Positions 26,200 to 38,878 of a DNA stretch of 64,000 bases are shown piece after piece. The notes under the pieces were generated by a model, which did not search any database, was not told where the DNA came from, and saw only the letters and a program-made list of their open reading frames with translations. Source of the stretch: Methanothrix harundinacea (GTDB taxonomy: Archaea; Halobacteriota; Methanosarcinia; Methanotrichales; Methanotrichaceae); assembly GCA_002506535.1 (NCBI GenBank), contig DAXT01000006.1, positions 71,130 to 135,129 of the forward strand. The letters are read 5' to 3'. Within the stretch, counting starts at the first letter, position 1. Each line of letters opens with the position of its first letter. The translations under genes and the position numbers were made by a program.

Positions 26200-28149
26200 T
26201 TACCTCTTCTTTCTGACGGTGTACGGGAGGAGCCCGCCGGCGGCGAGGATCTCCCTCTGGCGGCCGCTCAGCTCCGTCTTCAGTTTCACCCTCAACCCGG
26301 CGGTTTTGTCTGCGGCCTCGATCAGATCGTCGCCCTTCTCGATGGCGTCCCGAATCCCGGGTATCTCCACCGCGTCTCCTTCCCCCAGGAGATCGTAGTC
26401 GGATTCTGATGCGAAGGTGAAGGGGATGATACCGAAGTTGACGAGGTTTGCGGCGTGGATCCTCTCTATCGACTTCGCCACCACCGCCTTGACTCCCAGG
26501 TACATGGGGCATAGGGCGGCGTGCTCTCTCGAGGATCCCTGGCCGTAGCTCAAGCCTGCCGCGATGAGGTTGTGGATCCCGCCGTCCCTGTTCTCCCCAG
26601 CCCTCTTGCTGAAGGTGGGGTCGAGGGGCTCGAAGACGAACTCGGAGTACTTCGGGACGTTCGATCTGTACTTCAGCCGCGAGCCTGCCGGCATGATGTG
26701 GTCGGTGGTGACGTAGTCATCCACCTTTATGGTGATCCTGCCGCGAAGGTCCTCAGGCATGGGGTCGTTGGTCGGCGGCGCCCCGATATTCGGGCCGCGA
26801 TAGATCGTAACCTTTGGCCTATCCTCCGCCGGCAGGGGAGGTATGATCATGCTGTCGTCCACCTTGAAGCGGTCCGGCATCCTCACCCGCGGAAACTCCA
26901 TCTCCAGGTCTCTCGGGTCGACGATCTCGCCCTTGATGGCCGCTGCCGCCGCCACCACCGGGCTTGCCAGGTAGACGTTGGCGCTGGCGGTTCCAGATCT
27001 CCCCTTGAAGTTGCGGTTGCTGGTCCTGATGGAGACCGAGTCGGTCTTGGGGGACATGCTGTTTCCTATGCAGAAGCCGCAGGCAGACTCCAGGATCCTG
27101 GCGCCGGAGCCGAGGAGGTCGCCAAGGCCGCCGTCCTCGGAGATCATCGATAGGACCTGTCTGGACCCCGGGGCCACCCCCAGGGAGACCCCGGGGGGGA
27201 GGCTATGCCCCTTCAGCATCTCCGCGACGGTCATCAGGTCGACGTAGGAGGAGTTGGTACACGAGCCTATCATCACCTGGTCGACGGCTGTCCCCGCCAG
27301 GGAGCTTACGGGGACGATATTTCCCGGGCTGTGGGGGGCGGCCATCAGGGGCTCCAGATCGGAGAGGTCGACGTCCAGTTCGCGATGGTACTCAGCACCC
27401 TCGTCAGCTTCCAGGGGAACCCATTGCCCTCCTCTATCCTGGGCCGCGAGGAACTTTCGGGTCTCCCCGTCGCTGGGAAATATGGATGTGGTGACCCCCG
27501 TCTCGGCGCCCATGTTGGTTATGGTGGCCCTCTCCGGGACGGCGAGGGTCCGGACGCCTTCGCCGGCGTACTCGCAGACGCAGCCGACGTTCCCCTTGGT
27601 GGTCAGCTCACCGAGGACCTTCAGGATGACGTCCTTGGCCGTCACCCAGTCGGGGAGCTCTCCTTCCAGGTTGACTCTGACCACCTTGGGGCAGGCGAGG
27701 TAGTATGCTCCGCCGCCCATGGCCACCGCGACGTCCAGCCCCCCAGCCCCAATGGCTATCATCCCGAGGCCGCCGCAGGTGGGGGTGTGGCTGTCGGAGC
27801 CGAGGAGGGTTCTTCCGGGCCGGCCGAACCTCTCCAGGTGAACCTGGTGGCAGATGCCGTTTCCGGGTCTAGAGAAGTGGATTCCGTACTTCTCAGCGAT
27901 CGTCTGGAGATATCGGTGGTCGTCGGCGTTCTCGAACCCCACCTGGATGGTGTTGTGGTCGACGTAGGATGCTGAGATCTCCGTCTCTATCTTGGAGAGG
28001 CCCATCGACTCAAACTGGAGGTAGGCCATCGTCCCCGTGGCATCCTGGGTGAGGGTTTGATCTATCCTTATTCCGATCTCTTTTCCCGGCTCGTAACGGC
28101 CGTCGACGAGGTGATCTCTCAAAATTTTCTCAGTTAGAGTGAAATTCAT
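26200..28149 (-). CDS. aconitate hydratase
   Basis: About 650 residues from the ATG at 28149, which follows GGAGGT by seven bases; the frame is open further upstream (to 28281) but that part is non-coding. Fe-S ligands lie in GSCTNSSYVD (~C296) and ESACGFCIGNS (~C357 and C360). LLGSDSHTPTCGGLGMIAIGAGGLD and the swivel-domain SYGQGSSREHAALCP are also present. It interconverts citrate and isocitrate; in a methanogen the likely role is 2-oxoglutarate and glutamate synthesis. Length fits the short single-chain archaeal/clostridial aconitases. Confidence 0.92.
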   Translation of the reverse strand: MNFTLTEKILRDHLVDGRYEPGKEIGIRIDQTLTQDATGTMAYLQFESMGLSKIETEISASYVDHNTIQVGFENADDHRYLQTIAEKYGIHFSRPGNGICHQVHLERFGRPGRTLLGSDSHTPTCGGLGMIAIGAGGLDVAVAMGGGAYYLACPKVVRVNLEGELPDWVTAKDVILKVLGELTTKGNVGCVCEYAGEGVRTLAVPERATITNMGAETGVTTSIFPSDGETRKFLAAQDRGGQWVPLEADEGAEYHRELDVDLSDLEPLMAAPHSPGNIVPVSSLAGTAVDQVMIGSCTNSSYVDLMTVAEMLKGHSLPPGVSLGVAPGSRQVLSMISEDGGLGDLLGSGARILESACGFCIGNSMSPKTDSVSIRTSNRNFKGRSGTASANVYLASPVVAAAAAIKGEIVDPRDLEMEFPRVRMPDRFKVDDSMIIPPLPAEDRPKVTIYRGPNIGAPPTNDPMPEDLRGRITIKVDDYVTTDHIMPAGSRLKYRSNVPKYSEFVFEPLDPTFSKRAGENRDGGIHNLIAAGLSYGQGSSREHAALCPMYLGVKAVVAKSIERIHAANLVNFGIIPFTFASESDYDLLGEGDAVEIPGIRDAIEKGDDLIEAADKTAGLRVKLKTELSGRQREILAAGGLLPYTVRKKR

Positions 28150-28278
28150 AAAAAACCTCCAAGTTCTCTGTGAATTCGAATCACAGTCCTCCGATCCAGG
28201 TTGATTCTCTCTGTAGGTATTAATAATCGACGCGATTATCGGGTGCCTCCTATCATCCTCGCCCCCACCATAAAGGCG

Positions 28279-28291
28279 CAAAGGTTAAATA
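28279..28291 (+). promoter_or_regulatory. rRNA operon promoter P1
   Basis: GCAAAGGTTAAATA: BRE-like purines followed by TTAAATA at 28285-28291, about 460 bases before the 16S. The first of three similar elements. Confidence 0.6.
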
Positions 28292-28415
28292 CTCGGCTGG
28301 TATTGGGGGAGTTCGCCCGTCTGGCGAGGGGGCGCGAGATTCGCGCAATCCGTCGAGAAGGGCCGTGGTCTCAGGGCTTTTTGGGTGCTCGAAATCGAGT
28401 TTCCCGAGGGGTCCG

Positions 28416-28428
28416 AAAGGCTTAAATA
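28416..28428 (+). promoter_or_regulatory. rRNA operon promoter P2
   Basis: AAAGGCTTAAATA: near-consensus BRE plus TATA box (TTAAATA at 28422-28428), about 320 bases before the 16S. Confidence 0.7.
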
Positions 28429-28520
28429 TCATCCTCGGATACGGGGATAGGCTGCCCGGGACTGTTCGGGCGGGTTCTGATGTCTCCAAGGCGTCAGAAA
28501 CTCGCTGAATCGGCAAAACC

Positions 28521-28559
28521 GGAAAGCTTAAATACCAAGGGCCCATACCTATATGGGCC
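28521..28559 (+). promoter_or_regulatory. rRNA operon promoter P3 with palindrome at the start site
   Basis: GGAAAGCTTAAATA: BRE plus TTAAATA at 28528-28534. Where initiation is expected lies a perfect hairpin, GGCCCATA-CCTA-TATGGGCC (28540-28559), which could be an operator or the structured 5' end of the pre-rRNA. Confidence 0.7.
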
Positions 28560-28704
28560 GATGGGGAGTAATCCCCGGCACCGCGACATAACGGCGCGAG
28601 CCCTGAAGGCGTAGAACGCTGACGATGATGGGCGTGCTTCCAAGTTCGCGGTATATATCTGTGTGGAGACGGGATACAACTTGTCTCGTCCGACATACGC
28701 TTAT

Positions 28705-28731
28705 GGCGACTCGGCCAATTCCGACCGATAC
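28705..28731 (+). other. 16S processing stem, 5' strand
   Basis: GGCGACTCGGCC and CCGACCGATAC pair with 30261-30286 (GTGTCGGTCGG, then AGTCGCC) across the 16S. The helix is interrupted by small unpaired loops, as in the bulge-helix-bulge sites cut by the splicing endonuclease. Confidence 0.7.
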
Positions 28732-28747
28732 TGTAAATACTTCCATA

Positions 28748-30222
<1,475 letters not shown>

Positions 30223-30260
30223 AACGACATGCACTAACGTGCATACGAAGTGTGCTTTCA

Positions 30261-30286
30261 GTGTCGGTCGGAGCCGAATAGTCGCC
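30261..30286 (+). other. 16S processing stem, 3' strand
   Basis: GTGTCGGTCGGAGCCGAATAGTCGCC is complementary to the leader at 28705-28731, apart from small internal loops. Confidence 0.7.
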
Positions 30287-30361
30287 AGAGCGGAAAAACT
30301 ATAAAGTTCAGTTGCTGGGATATATCGACCCGGTGATATATGGGCCTCCAAGGGCGTTTCT

Positions 30362-30434
30362 GGGCTCGTAGCTCAGCTGGAAGAGCGCCGCCTTTGCGAG
30401 GCGGAGGCCCTGGGTTCAAATCCCAGCGAGTCCA
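30362..30434 (+). tRNA. tRNA-Ala (TGC)
   Basis: 73 bases in the 16S-23S spacer. Acceptor GGGCTCG pairs with CGAGTCC, anticodon stem CCGCC/GGCGG encloses TTTGCGA with anticodon TGC, and the T arm is CTGGG-TTCAAAT-CCCAG. No intron, and CCA is not encoded. Its spacer position is standard for euryarchaea. Confidence 0.97.
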
Positions 30435-30521
30435 TTGTAAATATGCACCAAGCGAGATCTAGTTCTCGTTTGGGAAGGGCTGACGATGCCGACGTATACG
30501 GTGTCGTGTGAGGCCATGTAT

Positions 30522-30538
30522 AAGCTTTGCAATCCAGA
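30522..30538 (+). other. 23S processing stem, 5' strand
   Basis: AAGCTTTGCAATCCAGA pairs with 33491-33508 (TCTGGAATTGCAGAGCTT) across the 23S, leaving small bulges. Confidence 0.65.
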
Positions 30539-30566
30539 CGCTTACTGAGTTCAGTGGGACATACGC

Positions 30567-33475
<2,909 letters not shown>

Positions 33476-33490
33476 TGGGCTCGGGCGAAA

Positions 33491-33508
33491 TCTGGAATTG
33501 CAGAGCTT
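33491..33508 (+). other. 23S processing stem, 3' strand
   Basis: TCTGGAATTGCAGAGCTT, partner of 30522-30538. It sits only 12 bases before tRNA-Cys, so cutting here also frees the tRNA precursor. Confidence 0.65.
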
Positions 33509-33520
33509 GATAAATCTCGT

Positions 33521-33620
33521 GCCAAGGTGGCGGAGCGGTTACGCAATTGCCTGCAGTATTGAGGCTAAAGGCCCCGTTGCAGTCAGCAATTCCACTCCGG
33601 TTCGAATCCGGACCTTGGCT
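33521..33620 (+). tRNA. tRNA-Cys (GCA) with 28-base intron, between 23S and 5S
   Basis: Acceptor GCCAAGG pairs with CCTTGGC, discriminator T; T arm TCCGG-TTCGAAT-CCGGA. The anticodon loop CTGCAG/A (anticodon GCA) is broken after position 37 by an intron at 33557-33584. The junctions form a textbook bulge-helix-bulge: central helix CTGC/GCAG, bulges AGT and TCA, each cut after its second base. Removing the intron restores the ATTGC/GCAAT stem. It is transcribed with the rRNA operon. Confidence 0.95.
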
Positions 33621-33622
33621 TC

Positions 33623-33749
33623 GAGTGTGGCGGCCATAGCGACGGGGAAACTCCTGAACCCATTCCGAACTCAGAAGATAAGCCCGTCCACGTTCCATAC
33701 TGTACTCAGGTGCGCGAGCCCTCGGGAAATATGGATCGCTGCCACATTC
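33623..33749 (+). rRNA. rrf: 5S ribosomal RNA
   Basis: Begins GAGTGTGGCGGCCATAGCG and ends CGCTGCCACATTC, the two ends pairing as helix I. Internal blocks CCTGAACCCATTCCGAACTC and the helix IV/V region are typical. About 127 bases, three bases after tRNA-Cys. T-rich sequence follows at 33752-33772 and may end the operon. Confidence 0.95.
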
Positions 33750-33894
33750 ACCTATTATCTAATCTCTTCTTAAAATGGCAATTATGTCGTTAGCGTTAGC
33801 TGTCATTGAAATGCCGATTATGCGGTCTATATCCAGTTCCAGCTTCCCCTGTTGATCGATCTTTGAGCCGGGAGCGGAAACCGAAGGCCAAGAG

Positions 33895-34905
33895 CTATTC
33901 GATCTCGTCGAGGAGGTAGTCTCCTTTGCGCAATCCAAGAAGAACCTCGAACTCCGGCGGCGTGAGAAGCGGGACCGGATACTTCGCCTGATCGTCGAGG
34001 GCTATCCTCGGGCAGGCGGTGGATACGGCGGCGTCTACCCCCAGGTTGACGAGGGCGTCGGGCTCCATCCGGTCAAGGTAGACGAGGACCATCCTTTTTC
34101 CCTGCTCCTCCCCCAGCGACATCATCCTTCTTGCGAGATCCATCCTTCGCTGCCCCGGTTTCTTCGAGACGATGACCGCGATCCGTTCGGCATCACCAGC
34201 CCTGGCTATCGCCCCGTATCGGCGCTTCAGCATCGGGCCAATGTCGATGACGGAAACGCTTCCTGTCACCGGATCGGCGGCCACGACCCTCTTTCTCGTA
34301 GCCAGGGCGACCCCGAGGGGGTGGAACTGGCCCGTCCCCACGAAGAGGTATTCATCGACGTCTGCATTTCGGGCGGCTTCATAGTTGCATCCCAGGACCT
34401 GGCCGGAATATCTCGTCCTCCTGCCGGGGCGGAGGACCCCCTCGATACCCCGCCCCTTCAAGCCCTCCAGGATATCCTGGAGCTTGTGGACGTGCTGGAC
34501 GGTGGTGACGACGCCGACGCGCCGGGCGGAGAGGAGGTCGGCCGCCCTCTCCACCGCCTCCCTTACGTCGGCCCTCATCCTCGCCTCGACGTAGACGACT
34601 TTGTCGAAGAGGCGGTCGCCCTCCAGCATCTCCGAGTGGCCGACGTGGATCACCAGGTCTGCAGCCCTGCAGAGGTCGAGGTCGACGTCGCAGGCCCCGT
34701 AGCACGGGTCCCCGGAGACGATCACCTCACAGCCTGTCTTCTCCTCGATCTCTCCCGCCAGATCGGGGGCGATCCTCTTCAGCCCTTCGGGAACCTGAAC
34801 CCCAACAGTTCTCGCGCCCGATTTTTTTATCAGCTCAATTGCCCCCTCCAGGTCGAGGTCGAATAGTTCCGAGCTAGAACCACTTGTCGAGGGTGCTCTG
34901 CCCAA
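33895..34905 (-). CDS. dph2: diphthamide synthase, 3-amino-3-carboxypropyl transferase
   Basis: 336 residues. Archaeal Dph2 is a homodimer that uses an unusual [4Fe-4S]-SAM radical reaction to start diphthamide on elongation factor 2. The three cluster Cys residues are present with the right spacing: C68 (GDPCYGACD), C172 (VLGCNYE) and C297 (STACPRI). The ATG overlaps the end of fen by 32 bases; no better start exists inside, so the two genes are tightly coupled. Confidence 0.93.
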   Translation of the reverse strand: MGRAPSTSGSSSELFDLDLEGAIELIKKSGARTVGVQVPEGLKRIAPDLAGEIEEKTGCEVIVSGDPCYGACDVDLDLCRAADLVIHVGHSEMLEGDRLFDKVVYVEARMRADVREAVERAADLLSARRVGVVTTVQHVHKLQDILEGLKGRGIEGVLRPGRRTRYSGQVLGCNYEAARNADVDEYLFVGTGQFHPLGVALATRKRVVAADPVTGSVSVIDIGPMLKRRYGAIARAGDAERIAVIVSKKPGQRRMDLARRMMSLGEEQGKRMVLVYLDRMEPDALVNLGVDAAVSTACPRIALDDQAKYPVPLLTPPEFEVLLGLRKGDYLLDEIE

Positions 34906-35884
34906 CTTTCACCGCCTCCTGTAGCCTCTTGACCGCCTTATCGACTCTCTCGGGGGAGAAGTCCCTCTCGTCACAGAGAAATCTCAGGATCTTCTCTGCA
35001 TCGGGCTTTTTCGTCTCGATCACATAATCGTCTGTGACAGGCGGATCGAGGAATAACTCCCTGATCTCCGCGGCGCTCTCGATCGTCTCGCCCCTCGCCT
35101 TCAGGACCCTCTCCAGGTCGCCGTGCTCTCTTATCAGCTTCAGGGCGGTCTTGGGGCCGACCCGTTTCAGCCCCTCGTTGTAGTCATTCCCGCACATTAT
35201 CCCGATCTCCACAAGCTGCCTCCTCTCGATCCCGAGGCGCGAAAGCTCCCGGGCGAGGTCGATCAACTCCGGCTGGACGTCGACGTAGACGTTCTTTCCC
35301 GGAAGCTTCCTCTTGCCGGTGACCGCCATGTTCCGGACGACCGTCGGTGCCCCGAAGAGGAGGGCGTCGTAGTCCTGGCTCCCCACGAGATCGACGTCCC
35401 CCCGGATCGCCATGAAAGCCGCCTGGGCTTCCCCCTCCGAGGGGGCCTGGACGACCGGGATCCCCATGGCATCCAGGAGCCTCTTTGAGTCGGCTATCAT
35501 CTCCTCTCCGAGGCGGGATGAGGCCTGGGCGTACTTGAAGCCGGCAAGCCCCTCCTCCTTCGCCCGCTCCCACATCTCCTCTGCCCTGGACCTAGTCTGC
35601 GACCTCTGGTCCAGGGTCTGCCTCTTGAAGCGGGGTGGATCCCCGTCGAAGACGAAGGCGACCCTCGCCCCCGCCTCCAGGAGGTTCGTCATCCTATAGA
35701 GGATCCCCGAGAGGTGGGATGTGGTCCTCCCCGACCCGTCCCTGAGGGGGGTTCCGTCCTGCTGCCGGATGATGCTCAGAAACTGGTAGAGGGTGTTGAA
35801 GGCGTCCACCGCGATCCAGCGTCCCGACAGATCCTTTATCTCTATATTCTCCCGTTCCAGGAGATCTCCCAAGTCAACTCCCAT
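34874..35884 (-). CDS. fen: flap endonuclease 1
   Basis: 336 residues, normal for archaeal FEN-1. The N-terminus MGVDLGDLL, the metal site residues in VDAFNTLYQFL, FVFDGDPP, APSEGEAQAAF and VGSQDYDALLFGA, and the helix-hairpin-helix GIMCGNDYNEGLKRVGPKTALKLI are all present. It ends QSTLDKWF, a PCNA-binding PIP box. It removes 5' flaps in Okazaki fragment maturation and repair. First gene of the fen-dph2 pair; the ribosome site AGAGGAGCC lies just before the ATG. Confidence 0.96.
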   Translation of the reverse strand: MGVDLGDLLERENIEIKDLSGRWIAVDAFNTLYQFLSIIRQQDGTPLRDGSGRTTSHLSGILYRMTNLLEAGARVAFVFDGDPPRFKRQTLDQRSQTRSRAEEMWERAKEEGLAGFKYAQASSRLGEEMIADSKRLLDAMGIPVVQAPSEGEAQAAFMAIRGDVDLVGSQDYDALLFGAPTVVRNMAVTGKRKLPGKNVYVDVQPELIDLARELSRLGIERRQLVEIGIMCGNDYNEGLKRVGPKTALKLIREHGDLERVLKARGETIESAAEIRELFLDPPVTDDYVIETKKPDAEKILRFLCDERDFSPERVDKAVKRLQEAVKVGQSTLDKWF

Positions 35885-36019
35885 GGCTCCTCTCTCCTCT
35901 CTTCTTCGGTTCGGCCGACCTCTTAGGGGCGGCCGGATATTACGCCGGGCCTATATGATCCCAAAGTTAGATATTAGTTGAATGATGAAGAGATAAATGC
36001 AGTAGGTAGGTGATTGACG

Positions 36020-36367
36020 ATGATCGAGATAACCGATGTGGCCGCCGAGGTTTTGAAGGGGAACATGATCGAGGGAAGGGTGGTCAGGATGCTCCTGGCA
36101 GCCACCGACGCCACCGGGGCAAACTACGTCCTCGCCTGGGGCGACGCTGAAGAAGGGGATGTGATCTACGAGAGCAACGGCGTCCAGGTACATATCTCCC
36201 CTGAGGATGCTGAGATCCTGGGAGACAGCCCTACGGTGATAGATTATGTAGACACCGAAGATCTGGGGAGAGGTTTCATCATCCAGGGTCCTGAGGACGA
36301 CGACTCCTGTGGATGCGGCCACGATCACGGGGAAGAGGACGATCACGGCTGCGGATGCGGCCACTGA
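36020..36367 (+). CDS. IscA/HesB-like protein with double CGCGH tail
   Basis: 115 residues from the ATG at 36020, which follows AGGTGATT by five bases; a TTG at 36014 overlaps that site. The fold pattern is HesB/IscA: ITDVAAEVLKG, GDVIYESNGVQVHISPEDAEILGDSPTVIDYVD, GRGFIIQGPED. The first ligand Cys of A-type carriers (GGCSG) is missing; the place reads AATDATGANYVLAW. The tail has two CGCGH motifs separated by an acidic His-rich linker. It may bind metal or carry a cluster differently from true IscA. Monocistronic, between fen and acs. Confidence 0.7.
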   Translation: MIEITDVAAEVLKGNMIEGRVVRMLLAATDATGANYVLAWGDAEEGDVIYESNGVQVHISPEDAEILGDSPTVIDYVDTEDLGRGFIIQGPEDDDSCGCGHDHGEEDDHGCGCGH

Positions 36368-36423
36368 AACCCTTTTTGACTTCAACGGCCTGAATTGTAG
36401 CATTAAAATCTCGGGGAGAGAAA

Positions 36424-36455
36424 AATAGGCGCCAGAGCGGGGCCATCCCCGCTCT
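36424..36455 (-). terminator. terminator of acs copy 1
   Basis: On the minus strand a 9-bp stem (AGAGCGGGG-ATGG-CCCCGCTCT, 36434-36455) is followed by GGCGCCTATTTTT. It lies 24 bases after the acs stop. It is the clearest stem-plus-U terminator in the window. Confidence 0.7.
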
Positions 36456-36478
36456 ATGCGGATGCCGGCTCTTCTCCC

Positions 36479-38467
36479 TCAGATCAGAGGGATGTAGTCA
36501 ACGGCCTCGGGGTTGGCGAGGGCCGAGGTGTCGCCGGTGGGGTTTCCGAGGGCCTTTGCCTTGATGACGCGGCGCATGATCTTGCCGGACCTGGTCTTGG
36601 GGACGTCGTCGACGAAGTAGACGCCGGCGGGTATCGCCAGGGGGCCCATGGTCGTCCTGACGTGGGTCTTTAGCGCCTTGGCCAGATCGTCGGAAGGGTT
36701 GACGCCCTGGTTAAGGATGACGAAGGCGACGATCGCCTCGCCCTTGATCTCGTCGGGCTTTCCGATGACAGCCGCCTCGGCGACGTCTTTATGGGCTACC
36801 AGGGAGGACTCGACCTCGGCGTTGGCGATCCTGTGTCCTGCGACGCTGAGGACGTCGTCGATCCTGCCCTGGACGAACCAGTAGCCGTCTTTGTCTCTGG
36901 TCGCCTTGTCGCCGGCGAGGTATGTCCCGGGCTTGACGTTCCAGTACATGTCCCAGTACTCCTTCTTGTACCGGACCTCGTCCTTGTAGAAGGCCCTGAG
37001 CATCGACGGCCAGGGGGTCGGGTTGACTATGTTCCCGCCTGAGCCGAGGGGGACCTCGTTTCCGTCCTCGTCGAAGATTGTGGTGTTGAAGCCGGGGAGG
37101 GGGTATGCGACGGAGCCGGGCTTGCAGGGGGTCATGGGCAGCGGGGATATGACGTGACATCCGGACTCGGTCTGCCACCAGGTGTCCATGATGGGGGATA
37201 CGTCGTTTCCGAAGAACTTCCGGTACCAGATGTACGCCTCGGGGTTGAGGGGCTCGCCGACGGATCCCAGGAGCCTGACGCTGGACCTGTCGTACTTCTG
37301 GGGCCAATCGTTGCCCTGCTTCATCAGCATCCGGACGGCGGTGGGGGCGGTGTAGAAGACGGTGACCTTGTAGTCTTCGATGATCTTGTACCAGCGGCCG
37401 AAGTCTGGATAATCGGGGGAGCCCTCGTACATGACGCTGGTGATCCCGAGGCATAGGGGACCGTAGGCGACGTAAGAGTGGCCGGTGATCCAGCCTACGT
37501 CAGCGGTGCACCAGTAGATGTCGTCCTCGTTCAGGTCGAAGACCCAGTTGGAGGTGTAAGCTGGTCCGACGCAGTATCCACCGTGGGCGTGCTCGATACC
37601 CTTGGGCTTGCCGGTGGTCCCGGAGGTGTAGAGGATGAAGAGCCTGTCCTCGGCGTCCATGACCTCGGTCTCGCAGTCCGCGGACTGGCTCTCGACGAGC
37701 TCGTGGAACCAGACGTCTCTCCCGTTGGTCCATGGGACCTCAAGGCCGGTCCTCTTCAGGACGATGACGTTCTTGACGCTTGCGGCGTCCTTTACGCCGT
37801 CGTCGGCCTGGGGCTTGAGGGGCATCGGCTTTCCGCGCCTGTAGAACCCGTCGGCGGTGAAGACGACCTTCGCCTCACAGTCCTGGACCCTGTCGCCGAA
37901 GCCCTTGGAGCTGAACCCGGAGAAGACGAGGCTGTGGATGGCGCCGATCTTGGCGCAGGCGAGCATCGCCATGACCGTCTCGGGGAGCATCGGCATGTAG
38001 ATGGATATCCTGTCGCCCTTGGCGACGCCGAGGCTCTTGAGACCGTTGGCCAGCTTGTTGACGGTCTCGTAGATCTCCTGGTAGGTGTAGGCCCTCTCGG
38101 CCTGGTCGGTCGCCTCAGGGATGAAGTGGTATGCCACTCTGTCGCCCTTCCCCGCCTTGATGTGCCTCTCGACGGCGTTGTAGAACATGTTGATCTTGCC
38201 GCCGATGAACCACTTGAAGTAGGGCTTCTCCGAGTCATCCATCACCTTGGTGTAGGGCTCGTACCAGTCGGCGTAGGTCTTGGCCATCTCGTCCCAGAAC
38301 TCGAGATAGTGCTCGCCGCACCAGGCCCGCATCTCCTTCTCCGTCGCAAAGCCCTTCTTCTTCGCCCACTGCCATGCGTTGCAGTTCTCGGCGAGGTCCT
38401 TTGGCGGCTCGAAAATTCTCGTCTCTTCCATCAGAACCTTGGTGGTTCCAGTCTTACCTTCAGCCAC
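36479..38467 (-). CDS. acs: acetyl-CoA synthetase (AMP-forming), copy 1
   Basis: 662 residues, full length. It activates acetate with ATP and CoA, the entry step of methanogenesis in Methanothrix. Motifs: YTSGTTGKPKGIEHAHGGY (P-loop-like A3), WWQTESGCHVISPLP, the hinge region KDGYWFVQGRIDDVLSVAGHRI and the catalytic Lys in KTRSGKIMRR near the end. The start is GTG at 38467 behind AAAGGAGGT, fixed by alignment with copies 2 and 3. It is very similar to copy 2 along its whole length, so the duplication is recent or maintained by gene conversion. Confidence 0.97.
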   Translation of the reverse strand: MAEGKTGTTKVLMEETRIFEPPKDLAENCNAWQWAKKKGFATEKEMRAWCGEHYLEFWDEMAKTYADWYEPYTKVMDDSEKPYFKWFIGGKINMFYNAVERHIKAGKGDRVAYHFIPEATDQAERAYTYQEIYETVNKLANGLKSLGVAKGDRISIYMPMLPETVMAMLACAKIGAIHSLVFSGFSSKGFGDRVQDCEAKVVFTADGFYRRGKPMPLKPQADDGVKDAASVKNVIVLKRTGLEVPWTNGRDVWFHELVESQSADCETEVMDAEDRLFILYTSGTTGKPKGIEHAHGGYCVGPAYTSNWVFDLNEDDIYWCTADVGWITGHSYVAYGPLCLGITSVMYEGSPDYPDFGRWYKIIEDYKVTVFYTAPTAVRMLMKQGNDWPQKYDRSSVRLLGSVGEPLNPEAYIWYRKFFGNDVSPIMDTWWQTESGCHVISPLPMTPCKPGSVAYPLPGFNTTIFDEDGNEVPLGSGGNIVNPTPWPSMLRAFYKDEVRYKKEYWDMYWNVKPGTYLAGDKATRDKDGYWFVQGRIDDVLSVAGHRIANAEVESSLVAHKDVAEAAVIGKPDEIKGEAIVAFVILNQGVNPSDDLAKALKTHVRTTMGPLAIPAGVYFVDDVPKTRSGKIMRRVIKAKALGNPTGDTSALANPEAVDYIPLI

Positions 38468-38545
38468 TTTTCTACCTCCTTTGACCTTTAGATGAAAACA
38501 GTTCCCGCTGGATTATCGGAAACGTTGATGCGATCTCCCCCTTCT

Positions 38546-38574
38546 CGTTTATAAATGTGTCGAAAAATAAGCTT
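38546..38574 (-). promoter_or_regulatory. acs copy 1 promoter
   Basis: Minus strand: TTTTTCGACACATTTATAAACGAG, with TATA box TTTATAAA at 38548-38555, about 85 bases before the GTG. The same TATA and its upstream T-TCGA block recur before copy 2 and, altered, before copy 3. The surrounding 38468-38878 is AT-rich and holds no gene. Confidence 0.6.
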
Positions 38575-38837
38575 TTATAAGGAATTATACGGATATATGA
38601 TGTTAAATTGTTAAAGATTCTCATTATTATTTTCTCAATAAGTGGGGCCGGTCTTGATGCCAATCCAGGGTGGAGGCAAGGGGCCAAGATCTCTCATAAT
38701 GGGGGGCTTTATCCTCTTTATCAGAGATCGAAGATGGTTGGAAGGCATCGATGGCTAGAACCGGGCCAATAGGTCGATAGACGGGAGATAATGGGATGAA
38801 AACGACGTTATGAGCAGAACGACTGAGGACGGACCGT

Positions 38838-38858
38838 CGTAAAAAATATAAAAAAGGG
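38838..38858 (-). terminator. U-rich terminator of acs copy 2
   Basis: Minus strand: CCCTTTTTTATATTTTTTAC, about 20 bases after the stop. Archaeal RNA polymerase stops at such U runs without needing a hairpin. Confidence 0.6.
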
Positions 38859-38878
38859 TAGAAAGTGGCCGGCATCCC

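Noticed and set aside
28150..28281. Upstream extension of aconitase
   Set aside because: The ATG at 28149 has a strong ribosome site and starts the conserved region (MNFTLTEKILRDHLVDG).
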